64,000 nt of DNA from Microbacterium ureisolvens (GTDB lineage Bacteria > Actinomycetota > Actinomycetes > Actinomycetales > Microbacteriaceae), in NCBI RefSeq assembly GCF_019511645.1, contig NZ_JAEUAX010000006.1, positions 62,001-126,000 of the forward strand. Reading direction: 5' to 3'. The notes beneath the pieces are model-generated. The model searched no databases, had not been told where the DNA came from, and worked only from the letters and a program-made list of their open reading frames with translations. This document shows, piece after piece, positions 57,073 to 64,000 of the stretch. Both the position numbers and the translations under genes were made by a program. The stretch's first letter is position 1, and each line of letters begins with the position of its first letter.

Positions 57073-58311
57073 GTGACCGACTTCCAGCCTCGCCCAGGCC
57101 AGCGCGTCGAGGGCTACGACGTCACCCGCCGCCGCGGCACCGACTACTACGCGGTGTTCGCTGACATCCCCGCAGCCGATCGCGAGGTGTGGGAGCGGGC
57201 CCAGGCGTACGTCGACGAGGTCGGCACGCGCATGCAGGACGCGTGGGACACCGGTGAGTACCCGCTCGACGTCGCGATGCGCGCCGGCGAGCTCGACCTC
57301 TTCAACGACGGGATCGCGCATCCGCAGCTGACGCGGTTCTCTCCGCTGGCGGCGGGCCTGGTGAACATGGAGATCTCGCGCGGCGACGGCTCCCTCGGCA
57401 CCGTGCTCGCGGTGCAGGGCGGCCTGGCCCTGCGCACCCTCGCGCTGTTCGGCAGCGACGAGCAGCAGGCGCGGTGGCTGGTGCCGGTCGCACGGGGTGA
57501 GGTCGCAGCATCCTTCGCCCTCACCGAGCCCGACCACGGATCGGACTCGGTGTCGCTCGAGACGACCGCCCGTCGCGACGACGTCACCGGCGAGTGGGTG
57601 ATCGACGGCGCGAAGAAGTGGATCGGCAACGGCGCCTCGGGCGGCATCACGTTCGTGTGGGCGCGCGTCCAGGCCGACGATGACGAGTTCCACGGCGCGG
57701 TACGCTGCTTCCTCGTCGAGCAGGACACCGCCGGGTACACGGGAACGGTGATCCGCGGGAAGGCGTCGCTGCGCGGCATCCATCAGGCGCATATCGTGCT
57801 GGACGGCGTGCGGGTGGCGTCGGATGCGGTCCTGCCGGGCACGAAGAGCTTCAAGGATGCCTCCACCGTGCTGTACTCGACCCGCTCGGGTGTCGCGTGG
57901 TCGGCGCTGGGCCACGCCACCGCCTGCTACGAGGCGGCGCTGGCCTATTCGCAGCAGCGCATCCAGTTCGGAAAGCCGCTGGCGAAGTTCCAGATGGTGC
58001 AGGAGCGCCTCGCGAACATGCTCGAGGAGCTCACCGCGATGCAGCTCTACTGCCGCTGGATGGCCGATCTCGAGGAGCGCGGCGAGCTGCGCCCGACGCA
58101 GGCGTCGCTCGCGAAGTACCACAACACCCGCGCCGCGCGCCGGATCGCGTCGACCGCCCGCGACATGCTCGGCGGCAACGGCATCCTGCTCGAGAACGGC
58201 GTGATGCAGCATCTGGCCGACATCGAGGCCATACATACCTACGAGGGCACCGAGAGCGTGCAGGCCCTGCTCATCGGGCGCGACATCACAGGCATGAGCG
58301 CCTTCGCCTAG
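57073..58311 (+). CDS. Acyl-CoA dehydrogenase family protein, glutaryl-CoA-dehydrogenase-like
   Basis: 412 residues, FAD enzyme. ASFALTEPDHGSDSVSLET binds flavin; RIQFGKPLAKFQMVQERLA and DMLGGNGILLENGVMQHL are the C-terminal motifs, and the probable catalytic Glu is in THE-type HTYEGTESVQALL. It oxidises an acyl-CoA alpha-beta bond; the substrate is not certain, though the last motif resembles glutaryl-CoA dehydrogenases. GTG start with AGGAG upstream. Confidence 0.9.
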   Translation: MTDFQPRPGQRVEGYDVTRRRGTDYYAVFADIPAADREVWERAQAYVDEVGTRMQDAWDTGEYPLDVAMRAGELDLFNDGIAHPQLTRFSPLAAGLVNMEISRGDGSLGTVLAVQGGLALRTLALFGSDEQQARWLVPVARGEVAASFALTEPDHGSDSVSLETTARRDDVTGEWVIDGAKKWIGNGASGGITFVWARVQADDDEFHGAVRCFLVEQDTAGYTGTVIRGKASLRGIHQAHIVLDGVRVASDAVLPGTKSFKDASTVLYSTRSGVAWSALGHATACYEAALAYSQQRIQFGKPLAKFQMVQERLANMLEELTAMQLYCRWMADLEERGELRPTQASLAKYHNTRAARRIASTARDMLGGNGILLENGVMQHLADIEAIHTYEGTESVQALLIGRDITGMSAFA

Positions 58312-58373
58312 TCGTCACGCGACGCGCGCGCAACCCGCACCGCCGGAGCGCCGCGCCCGCATACTCTCGGCGC

Positions 58374-59525
58374 ATGGGACTGTTCCGGAACGATCCTCAG
58401 CGCGTGGTCCTCGAATCGAACGACGTCGAGCCGAGGGCGACGCGGGCGCCGTGGAGCCTGTGGGCTGACGGGTTCGGCAAGCTCAGCATCCGCGCCGTCC
58501 AGATCCTCGTCGTGGTCGCGGTGCTGACCGGCATCATCTACGCGATCCAGTACCTGACGCTGGTGACCATCCCCCTCACCATCGCTCTGATCCTCGCGTG
58601 TGCGTTCGCACCGGTGATGCGATGGATGCGGCGGCGCGGCGTGCCCTCGCTGCTGGCCACCGTCATCACTCTGCTGGCCATCACCATCCTGCTGGCCGGG
58701 GTGGGCTGGCTCATCGTGTGGGCGGTCCGCGATCAGTGGGATGAGCTCTACGCGCAGGCAGTGGACGGCAGTCAGGAGCTGATCGCGTGGGTGCAGACCC
58801 TGCCCTTCGCGCCGTCGCAGGATCAGCTCGACGAGTGGCTCGCGACCGTCATCGACTTCATCACCAGTGCACAGTTCGGCTCTGGTGCTCTCCGCGGCGT
58901 CAACGCCGTGGTGAACTTCGTCACCGGGTTCGTGCTGATGGTCACGATCCTCTTCTTCTTCCTGAAGGACGGCCCGCAGATGTGGGAGTTCGTGCTCCGC
59001 CCGTTCCGCGGCGCGAACTACCTGCGGGCAGAGCGCATCGGCGACAAGACGGTCGGCGTCCTCGGCTCGTACATGCGCGGGACCGCGACCGTCGCCCTCG
59101 TGGATGCCGTCGGCATCCTGATCGGCCTGCTCATCCTGAACGTGCCGCTGGCGATCCCGCTCGCGGTGCTGACCTTCCTGCTGGCGTTCATCCCGATCGT
59201 CGGCGCCACGCTCGCGGGCATCATCGCCGCGCTGGTCGCGCTCGTGGCCAACGGCTGGGTCAATGCATTGCTGGTCGTGGGGGTCGTCGTGCTCGTGAAC
59301 CAGCTCGAGGGCAACTTCCTGCAGCCGTTCCTCATGGGTCGCTCGATGAAGCTGCACGCGTTCGTGATCCTCGTCGCCCTGACGATCGGCACCGTTCTGG
59401 GCGGCATCGTCGGAGCCGTGCTGGCCGTGCCGATCGCCGCGGCGGCGTGGGGTGCGGTTCAGGTGTGGGACGGTACCGACCTGCCGGCCCGCTGGGCTCG
59501 CCCCAAACACCCGATCGCCCACTGA
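58374..59525 (+). CDS. AI-2E family transporter (UPF0118)
   Basis: 383 residues, about eight membrane helices. FFFLKDGPQMWEFV and FLLAFIPIVGATLAGI are family motifs, and FLQPFLMGRSMKLHAFVIL lies near the end. Members export autoinducer-2 or act as ion antiporters; neither can be chosen here. The ATG at 58374 follows a 62-base gap. Confidence 0.9.
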   Translation: MGLFRNDPQRVVLESNDVEPRATRAPWSLWADGFGKLSIRAVQILVVVAVLTGIIYAIQYLTLVTIPLTIALILACAFAPVMRWMRRRGVPSLLATVITLLAITILLAGVGWLIVWAVRDQWDELYAQAVDGSQELIAWVQTLPFAPSQDQLDEWLATVIDFITSAQFGSGALRGVNAVVNFVTGFVLMVTILFFFLKDGPQMWEFVLRPFRGANYLRAERIGDKTVGVLGSYMRGTATVALVDAVGILIGLLILNVPLAIPLAVLTFLLAFIPIVGATLAGIIAALVALVANGWVNALLVVGVVVLVNQLEGNFLQPFLMGRSMKLHAFVILVALTIGTVLGGIVGAVLAVPIAAAAWGAVQVWDGTDLPARWARPKHPIAH

Positions 59526-59572
59526 GAGCGCGCGAGGCCCGGCCGCGCGCGTAGGGCACCCGTGACCGGCGC

Positions 59573-59640
59573 TAAGGTACCTGCGGCCACCAAGACAGGG
59601 TGAACACCCGATGAACCGCACCTGCCTTAGCGAGGATCGT
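59573..59640. repeat. Long imperfect inverted repeat before the first small gene
   Basis: CGCTAAGG (59573) and CCTTAGCG (59633-59640) pair, with an inner TGCGG/CCGCA pair and an apical GGGTGAACACCC hairpin. The right arm is the start of the shared leader motif, so it could mask or present that motif. Confidence 0.6.
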
Positions 59641-59681
59641 CGTACCTGTCAGCACAACCGGAACCGATCAGAGGTTCCGCC
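59632..59681 (+). promoter_or_regulatory. Conserved leader element, copy 1
   Basis: GCCTTAGCGAGGA (59632), two bases, GTCGT, one base, CCTGT, one base, AG: the same series stands before the second small gene at 60234. A GGAACC/GGTTCC hairpin follows at 59663-59681, then the ribosome site of the small gene. It may be a promoter or an RNA element. Confidence 0.65.
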
Positions 59682-59698
59682 GCATACAGGAGACCCTC

Positions 59699-59893
59699 AT
59701 GTACGACACCACCTACGCGGGCCAGATCATCCACCGGCAGCGCGTCGACGAGCTCGAGCGCGAACTGGAGATCAGGCGCTCTCAGGCCGAGCGCGGCTAT
59801 GTCCCCGCGCGTCTCGCCGGCCGGCCGCTGTCCGCGTGGTTCCGCGGAATCCTCCACTACGGCGGGCGCGCCGCAGCGATCGCGGGGCACTGA
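59699..59893 (+). CDS. Small protein, first of two paralogues
   Basis: 64 residues starting MYDTTYAGQIIHRQRVDEL, a charged amphipathic helix (RVDELERELEIRRSQAERG), then a short hydrophobic or aromatic end (AWFRGILHYGGRAAAIAGH). AGGAGA precedes the ATG. The start MxDTTY, the helix and the upstream leader are shared with the gene at 60300. No known family. Confidence 0.7.
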   Translation: MYDTTYAGQIIHRQRVDELERELEIRRSQAERGYVPARLAGRPLSAWFRGILHYGGRAAAIAGH

Positions 59894-60074
59894 CCCCGAT
59901 TTCAGAGACCCGGGGGGCGCACACCCCGAACTGTCCACTCGAGTGCGCACGATGGGGGCTGAGCCGGCACCGGCTCCGCCCTCATCCGTTTCACGGGACT
60001 CCCTAGGGATTTCGCGCCATTCGCCCGATTGCCCGCGCGGGTCGACCCGAGCATCGTGGACGCAGAGGTGTGAG

Positions 60075-60173
60075 ATGAGGTGCATGTGCACGCGGCTGAC
60101 GGCCGGGGCCGCCGGCTGGATGGAGTTGACCGCCGCGCTGGCGAGCCTGCTGGCGTGGGTGCTGCACATCTGA
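60075..60173 (+). CDS. Possible 32-residue hydrophobic peptide
   Basis: A short ORF with AGAGGTG five bases before its ATG. It begins MRCMCTRLTAG, and the last 18 residues (ELTAALASLLAWVLHI) are hydrophobic enough to enter a membrane. It lies in the 59894-60219 gap, where nothing else was seen apart from a GGATGC/GCATCC hairpin at 60193. Coding status is uncertain. Confidence 0.35.
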   Translation: MRCMCTRLTAGAAGWMELTAALASLLAWVLHI

Positions 60174-60191
60174 CGGACGGATCTGAGGAGA

Positions 60192-60215
60192 CGGATGCTG
60201 CGAATAGGGCATCCG
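60192..60215. terminator. Small CGGATGC/GCATCCG hairpin
   Basis: A 7-bp stem with a 10-base loop between the first and second small genes, built from the same GGATGC word as other terminators in the window. Confidence 0.45.
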
Positions 60216-60219
60216 CCCG

Positions 60220-60303
60220 ATGAGCGCCCCACCCCTTAGCGAGGACAGTCGTTCCTGTAAGAAGCCCGCCCTCGGCGGGTGGCCCGACAGGAGACGCACA
60301 TGA
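60220..60303 (+). CDS. Possible 27-residue upstream ORF coupled to the second small gene
   Basis: An ORF starting MSAPPLSEDSRSC whose TGA overlaps the ATG of the small gene (ATGA at 60300-60303). It runs through the shared leader motif. Copy 1 also has an ATG in the same place reading LSEDRRTC, but that frame does not stop before its small gene. The differences between copies mostly change amino acids, so DNA or RNA constraint is likelier than peptide constraint. Confidence 0.35.
   Translation: MSAPPLSEDSRSCKKPALGGWPDRRRT
60233..60280 (+). promoter_or_regulatory. Conserved leader element, copy 2
   Basis: CCCTTAGCGAGGA, two bases, GTCGT, one base, CCTGT, one base, AG, as in copy 1. Here CTTA..AGGA and TCCT..TAAG also form an interrupted inverted repeat. 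A CCCGCC/GGCGGG hairpin follows, then AGGAG and the ATG of the small gene. Confidence 0.65.
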
Positions 60304-60515
60304 ACGACACCACGTACCTCGCCTCGGTGCTCGACGCGCACCGCGCGGAGGACCTGCGTCGGGAGGTGGAGCTGCTCGCGCAGCACGCCGAGCGCGACGC
60401 CGAGTCCCCCTCGACGCCGGCCGCACCGCACAGGTCGGCGACAGCATCCGTGCACCACCGTTCGTGGTGGCCGCACCGCTCCGCCCGGCGCACGACGTTC
60501 GTCGCCACGCGATGA
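60300..60515 (+). CDS. Small protein, second of two paralogues
   Basis: 71 residues starting MNDTTYLASVLDAHRAEDL. It shares the MxDTTY start and the following charged helix (RREVELLAQHAERDAE) with the gene at 59699, but its C-terminus differs: Ser/Pro-rich, then His/Arg/Trp-rich (HHRSWWPHRSARR). It lies 31 bases before the LuxR-type regulator on the same strand. Function unknown. Confidence 0.7.
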   Translation: MNDTTYLASVLDAHRAEDLRREVELLAQHAERDAESPSTPAAPHRSATASVHHRSWWPHRSARRTTFVATR

Positions 60516-60546
60516 GGGTCCGCCGGCGCCGGGAAGGTGCCACGAT

Positions 60547-63471
60547 ATGACCATGCCCGCTCTCCCCTCGAGCCCGCGCATGGTCGGCCGGCACACCGAA
60601 CTCGCCGCCCTGCTCGAGGCGTACGACGACGGCGTGGGCGGCGTGCCGCGCACCGTCGTCGTGCGCGGCGAGGCGGGCGTCGGCAAGACGCGGCTGGTGC
60701 AGGAGTTCCTCGCGCTGGTCACGGCCGACCCGCTCGGCGCGCGGACCGACGACGCACCCGTGATCGCGTTCGGGCAGTGCGTCGACCTCGGGCCCATCGG
60801 CGCCGCGTTCGGCCCGGTGCGCCGGGTGCTGCGCGACCTGCACGCCGCGGTCGGCACCGACGCGCTGCGCGACGCGGCGGGATCGGCGGCCGCGATCGCG
60901 AGCCTCGCCGCCCTCGTGCCGGGCATCGCCGACGAGACGCCCGACGCCGACGAGCCGGCGGGCGAGTTCGCCGAGGCGATCGAGGTGCTGCTCGAGCGCC
61001 TGTCGCAGCGCCGTCACGTCGTCGTCGTGCTCGAGGATCTGCAATGGGCGGATGCTGCCACGATGGCACTGCTCAAGACCCTGGCCAGCACCCTCCGAGG
61101 GCGCCGCCTCACGATCGTCGCGACGTACCGCTCCGACGACATCGACCGTTTCCATCCGCTGCGCCCCGTGCTCGCCGAGCTCGACCGGACACGTTCCGTC
61201 GTGCGCGTGGAGGTGACGCCGCTCACTCCCGACGAGGTCGCCGAACAGGTCGCCCAGCTGGCGAGCGGCCTCGACCCGCGTGTCGTCGAGGCGCTCGCGG
61301 AGCGCAGCGGCGGCATCCCATTCCTCGTGGAGGAGCTCGTCGATCTCGGCGACCGCGCCCTCCCCGACACCCTGCGCGAGCTGGTGCTCGCGCGGTACAC
61401 CCGCCTCGGCGACGACGCGCAGCAGGCCGTGCGCACGATGGCGGCGGGCGGCGTGCACGTCGACGACGACGTGCTCGCCGCCGTGACCACGCTGGACGAG
61501 AGCGCGCTCGCCCACGCCCTCCGCGAGGCCATCGACACGCGGGTCATCGTGGCCGACGGTCCCGGCTACTGCTTCCGGCACGCGCTCACGCGCGAGGCGG
61601 TCGAGGCCGAGATGCTGCCGAGCGAGCGCGTACGCGTGCACCGCCGATACGCCGAACACCTGCGCGACCACCGCGGCGACTCCCCCGACGACGCGTCGGC
61701 GGTCGCCGAGCACTGGCTCGCCGCGCGTGACCTGGCCGCCGCGTTCGACGCCACCGTGATCGCGCTGCAGCAGTCGCGGTCGCAGTTCTCGCCGGCCACC
61801 GCAGCGAAGCTCACCGAGCGTCTCGCGGAGCTGTGGGATCAGGTCCCGGATGCTGAGACCCGCGCCGGCACGACTCTCCCCGCTCTGCACCTCGACGCCG
61901 CGCAGGCATGGCACGACCTGGGCGACCCGGAACGCGCCCTGCGATCCGCGAACGAGGGGCTCGCCGTCTGCCCGGACGATCCGATCACACGTGCGGCGCT
62001 GCTGCGGCAGCGGTTCGTCGAGACGTTCAACTTCGAGCACCGCGGCCGTCGCGAGGACCTCGACAAGGCCGTCGCGCTGCTCGAGGGTCTCGACGACCGG
62101 CGCGCACGGACCCTGCTCTCGCGCGTGCTCACGAACATGGCGATCGACGAGCACGGCACGGATGCCCGAGAGCACGCTTACCGTGCGATCGCGCTGGCCG
62201 AAGAGGTCGGCGACGACGCCGCCCTCGCCGTCGCGCTGACGGTCGAGGCCTGGCGCATCGCCGCCGACGAGGACGACGAGATCGGCGCGCTGGTGCCCCT
62301 CGAGCGCGCCATGACGCTGCGGCTCGACCCGCCGATGCGCGCGTACGCCGGCCAGGCGCTCACCGACATGCTGCTGCGCGTGGGCCGGTTCGACGAGGCC
62401 GCGGTCGTCGGGACGCAGCAGTTCGAGGAGGTCTCGCGTGCGGGGATCGAGCGCGGCACCGGTGCGTCGATCGCCCACTCGCTCTCGTTCGCGCTCTTCG
62501 CGACGGGGCGCCCCGAACCGGCGGTGCGGTATGCGCAGCGCGCCCGGCGGCTGCTGAGTCCCGTCGACGGCGCCTCGGTGGTGCGCCGGCTGGGGTCGCA
62601 CCTGTCATGGGACGACCGCGCACAGGAACGCGACGACCTGTTCGCCACCGAACGCGGCCGGATCGACGAGTCGCGGGCCCGCTACCCCGAGAAGGACGAC
62701 TGGTGGTCGATCGAGCGCGCGGAGGCTCGGCTGACGCTGCATGGCGGGGATTCGACATCGGATGCCGCGACCGCCGTCCTCGCCGTCGCCACGGGTGAGA
62801 AGGGTTCCCCGGCGGTCCGGCGGTACGCATTGCTGACAGCCGCGTTGCTGTGCCTCTCGCCCGGCCGGCCCGTCGACCCTGCGGTGCGCGCTCAGATCGA
62901 CGCCGCGGTGGAGGCGCTGCCGGAGGTCGGCCTCGCGCAGTCGGTCGCGGGGTTCGTGCGCGCGCTGCTCGCCGACGCCGACGGGGCTCGCCCGGTCGAG
63001 CGGGTCGGACTCTGGCGCGGTGTCGTCGACGACCTCGCCGGCGGCGGCCTGCCCACGTGGCACCTGCAGACCGCCCGCTGCCGCCTGGCGTGGGCGCTCA
63101 TCGACGCGGGCGAACGCGCCGAGGCTGCGGCGTTGCTCGGCGCGGTCGCCGCGGAAGCCCCGGCGCTCGGCGTCGCGCGCGCCGCACGCTGGGCGAACGA
63201 GCTCGCGGCGCAGGCCCGCCTCTCACCGGGGTCGTCGGATGCCGAGGCGTCGCACGGCGTCGTCGCGACCCTGACCCCGCGCGAGCTGCAGGTGCTCGAG
63301 CTCATCGCCGAGGGCCTCACCAACCCGCAGATCGGCCAGCGCCTGTTCATCAGCCCGAAGACGGCGTCCGTGCACGTGTCGGCGATCCTCGCCAAGATCG
63401 GCGCTGCCAACCGCGCCGAGGCCGCCGCGCTCTACGCCGCGTCCGCGTCGGCCACGGCAGCGTCGACCTGA
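60547..63471 (+). CDS. Large LuxR-family (LAL) regulator with AAA ATPase domain
   Basis: 974 residues. The N-terminal AAA domain has Walker A VVRGEAGVGKTRLV (about 36-49) and Walker B VVVLEDLQWADAA (about 160). The middle 500 residues are helical TPR-like repeats (LHLDAAQAWHDLGDPERAL). The C-terminal 60 residues are a LuxR helix-turn-helix: LTPRELQVLELIAEGL and ISPKTASVHVSAILAKIGA. MalT-like proteins of this sort bind ATP and a small inducer before activating promoters. Its ligand is unknown; the small genes upstream are possible targets. Confidence 0.92.
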   Translation: MTMPALPSSPRMVGRHTELAALLEAYDDGVGGVPRTVVVRGEAGVGKTRLVQEFLALVTADPLGARTDDAPVIAFGQCVDLGPIGAAFGPVRRVLRDLHAAVGTDALRDAAGSAAAIASLAALVPGIADETPDADEPAGEFAEAIEVLLERLSQRRHVVVVLEDLQWADAATMALLKTLASTLRGRRLTIVATYRSDDIDRFHPLRPVLAELDRTRSVVRVEVTPLTPDEVAEQVAQLASGLDPRVVEALAERSGGIPFLVEELVDLGDRALPDTLRELVLARYTRLGDDAQQAVRTMAAGGVHVDDDVLAAVTTLDESALAHALREAIDTRVIVADGPGYCFRHALTREAVEAEMLPSERVRVHRRYAEHLRDHRGDSPDDASAVAEHWLAARDLAAAFDATVIALQQSRSQFSPATAAKLTERLAELWDQVPDAETRAGTTLPALHLDAAQAWHDLGDPERALRSANEGLAVCPDDPITRAALLRQRFVETFNFEHRGRREDLDKAVALLEGLDDRRARTLLSRVLTNMAIDEHGTDAREHAYRAIALAEEVGDDAALAVALTVEAWRIAADEDDEIGALVPLERAMTLRLDPPMRAYAGQALTDMLLRVGRFDEAAVVGTQQFEEVSRAGIERGTGASIAHSLSFALFATGRPEPAVRYAQRARRLLSPVDGASVVRRLGSHLSWDDRAQERDDLFATERGRIDESRARYPEKDDWWSIERAEARLTLHGGDSTSDAATAVLAVATGEKGSPAVRRYALLTAALLCLSPGRPVDPAVRAQIDAAVEALPEVGLAQSVAGFVRALLADADGARPVERVGLWRGVVDDLAGGGLPTWHLQTARCRLAWALIDAGERAEAAALLGAVAAEAPALGVARAARWANELAAQARLSPGSSDAEASHGVVATLTPRELQVLELIAEGLTNPQIGQRLFISPKTASVHVSAILAKIGAANRAEAAALYAASASATAAST

Positions 63472-63504
63472 TCCACCTGGCGGGCGAGAGGGCGGCGTCC
63501 GTCG

Positions 63505-64000
63505 TCACAGCTCCACGAGCACCTGCGCGAGGAGGATCTTCACGACCATGGCCGCGGGGTACACCAGCGAATAGCCGAGGGCGACACGGACGTCGTAGTC
63601 GGTCCGGGAATTGGCGAAGCCGAGGATCGCGGGGTTGGTCTGCGCGCCGCCCACGAGACCCGACAGACGCGTGCCGCCGAGCCGGAAGACGTGGCGCGCG
63701 AGGAGGAAGGTCGCGGCGATGAAGAAGGTGGTGAGCACGGCGCCGAGCAGCAGCAGGCGCACCACCTCGCCGGAGGCGATCGCCGATAGGATCTGGGCGC
63801 CGGCCTTCGTGCCGGCGTACGCGAGGAAGATCAGGAGGCCGAACTCGGCGAGCACGCTCGAGGCTGTGTTCGGCAAGGACGTGACGACCCGTCCGATGCG
63901 GCCGATGCGGCCCATCACCAGCCCTACGACGAGCACGCCCGCAGCGTAGCCGAGGCTGAACTGCCCGCCGCCGGGGAGCGGGACCGCGATCGAGCCCAGC
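63505..64000 (-). CDS. YidE/AspT-type membrane transporter (5' partial)
   Basis: The C-terminal 165 residues of a membrane protein whose start lies beyond the window; the frame is open to base 64000. LIFLAYAGTKAGAQIL, GGTRLSGLVGGAQTNPAIL and GYSLVYPAAMVVKILLAQ match the duplicated membrane domain of the aspartate:alanine exchanger family. Substrate unknown. Confidence 0.85.
   Translation of the reverse strand, partial: LGSIAVPLPGGGQFSLGYAAGVLVVGLVMGRIGRIGRVVTSLPNTASSVLAEFGLLIFLAYAGTKAGAQILSAIASGEVVRLLLLGAVLTTFFIAATFLLARHVFRLGGTRLSGLVGGAQTNPAILGFANSRTDYDVRVALGYSLVYPAAMVVKILLAQVLVEL

Noticed and set aside
59902..62601. 899-codon minus-strand frame across the LuxR-type gene
   Set aside because: Shadow frame; the plus strand has Walker and LuxR motifs in order.

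Overview
The window is a high-GC actinobacterial chromosome segment. GTG starts, ATGA/GTGA stop-start overlaps and the frequent word GGATGC/GCATCC (often GCAGCATCCGT) point to Microbacteriaceae, probably Microbacterium or a close relative. The genus is inferred from style and gene content, not from a search. No tRNA, rRNA, CRISPR array, insertion sequence or prophage was seen. Both ends cut genes: a sugar-binding lipoprotein at the left and a YidE/AspT-type transporter at the right.

Layout. 1-7427 (+): a glycan-use operon with a binding protein, two permeases, a GH2 beta-mannosidase, a GH113 mannanase-like enzyme and a BadF-type kinase, and no ABC ATPase of its own. 7428-8990: a DUF559 endonuclease-like gene between two 86-bp nested palindromes, with a third broken copy. 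8991-13061 (-): a heterodimeric ABC exporter behind a long leader with a 32-residue leader ORF. 13061-15141 (-): an alkylation-repair pair, an AdaA-AlkA fusion and Ogt. 15266-26213 (-): a compact type VII-like (WXG100/EssC) secretion locus ending in a polymorphic toxin and a probable immunity gene, with two envelope proteins divergent from it (26301-27741).

27756-33608: purine synthesis (purN, purH), a DUF6350 membrane protein and a purine permease. 33770-37157 (-): a cysteine-less SUMF1 protein, a lipoprotein polysaccharide deacetylase, an anchored protein and a DDN-family oxidoreductase. 37237-40706: an arsenic island (aquaporin, ArsC, ArsN-like GNAT, ArsO-like monooxygenase, divergent ArsR) with no ArsB or Acr3 pump. 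40786-42885 (-): sucCD. 43061-48254: a FAD-Rieske oxidoreductase divergent from a TetR regulator, then a P-type cation ATPase.

48327-53364: a zinc locus of the AztABCD type with two AztD-like beta-propeller lipoproteins and a Zur-type palindrome between divergent aztB and aztA. 53384-56928 (-): a YjbR protein, a DUF1801 protein, and a DyP peroxidase coupled to an unrecognised protein. 57073-59525 (+): an acyl-CoA dehydrogenase and an AI-2E family transporter. 59570-60515: two paralogous small genes, each preceded by the same unusual leader. 60547-63471 (+): a large LuxR-family ATPase regulator.

The observations most likely to be new are the duplicated leader plus small-protein units (59.6-60.5 kb), the nested palindromes around the DUF559 gene (7.4-8.9 kb), the structured leader of the ABC exporter (12.7-13.0 kb), the reduced type VII locus, and the doubled AztD proteins.
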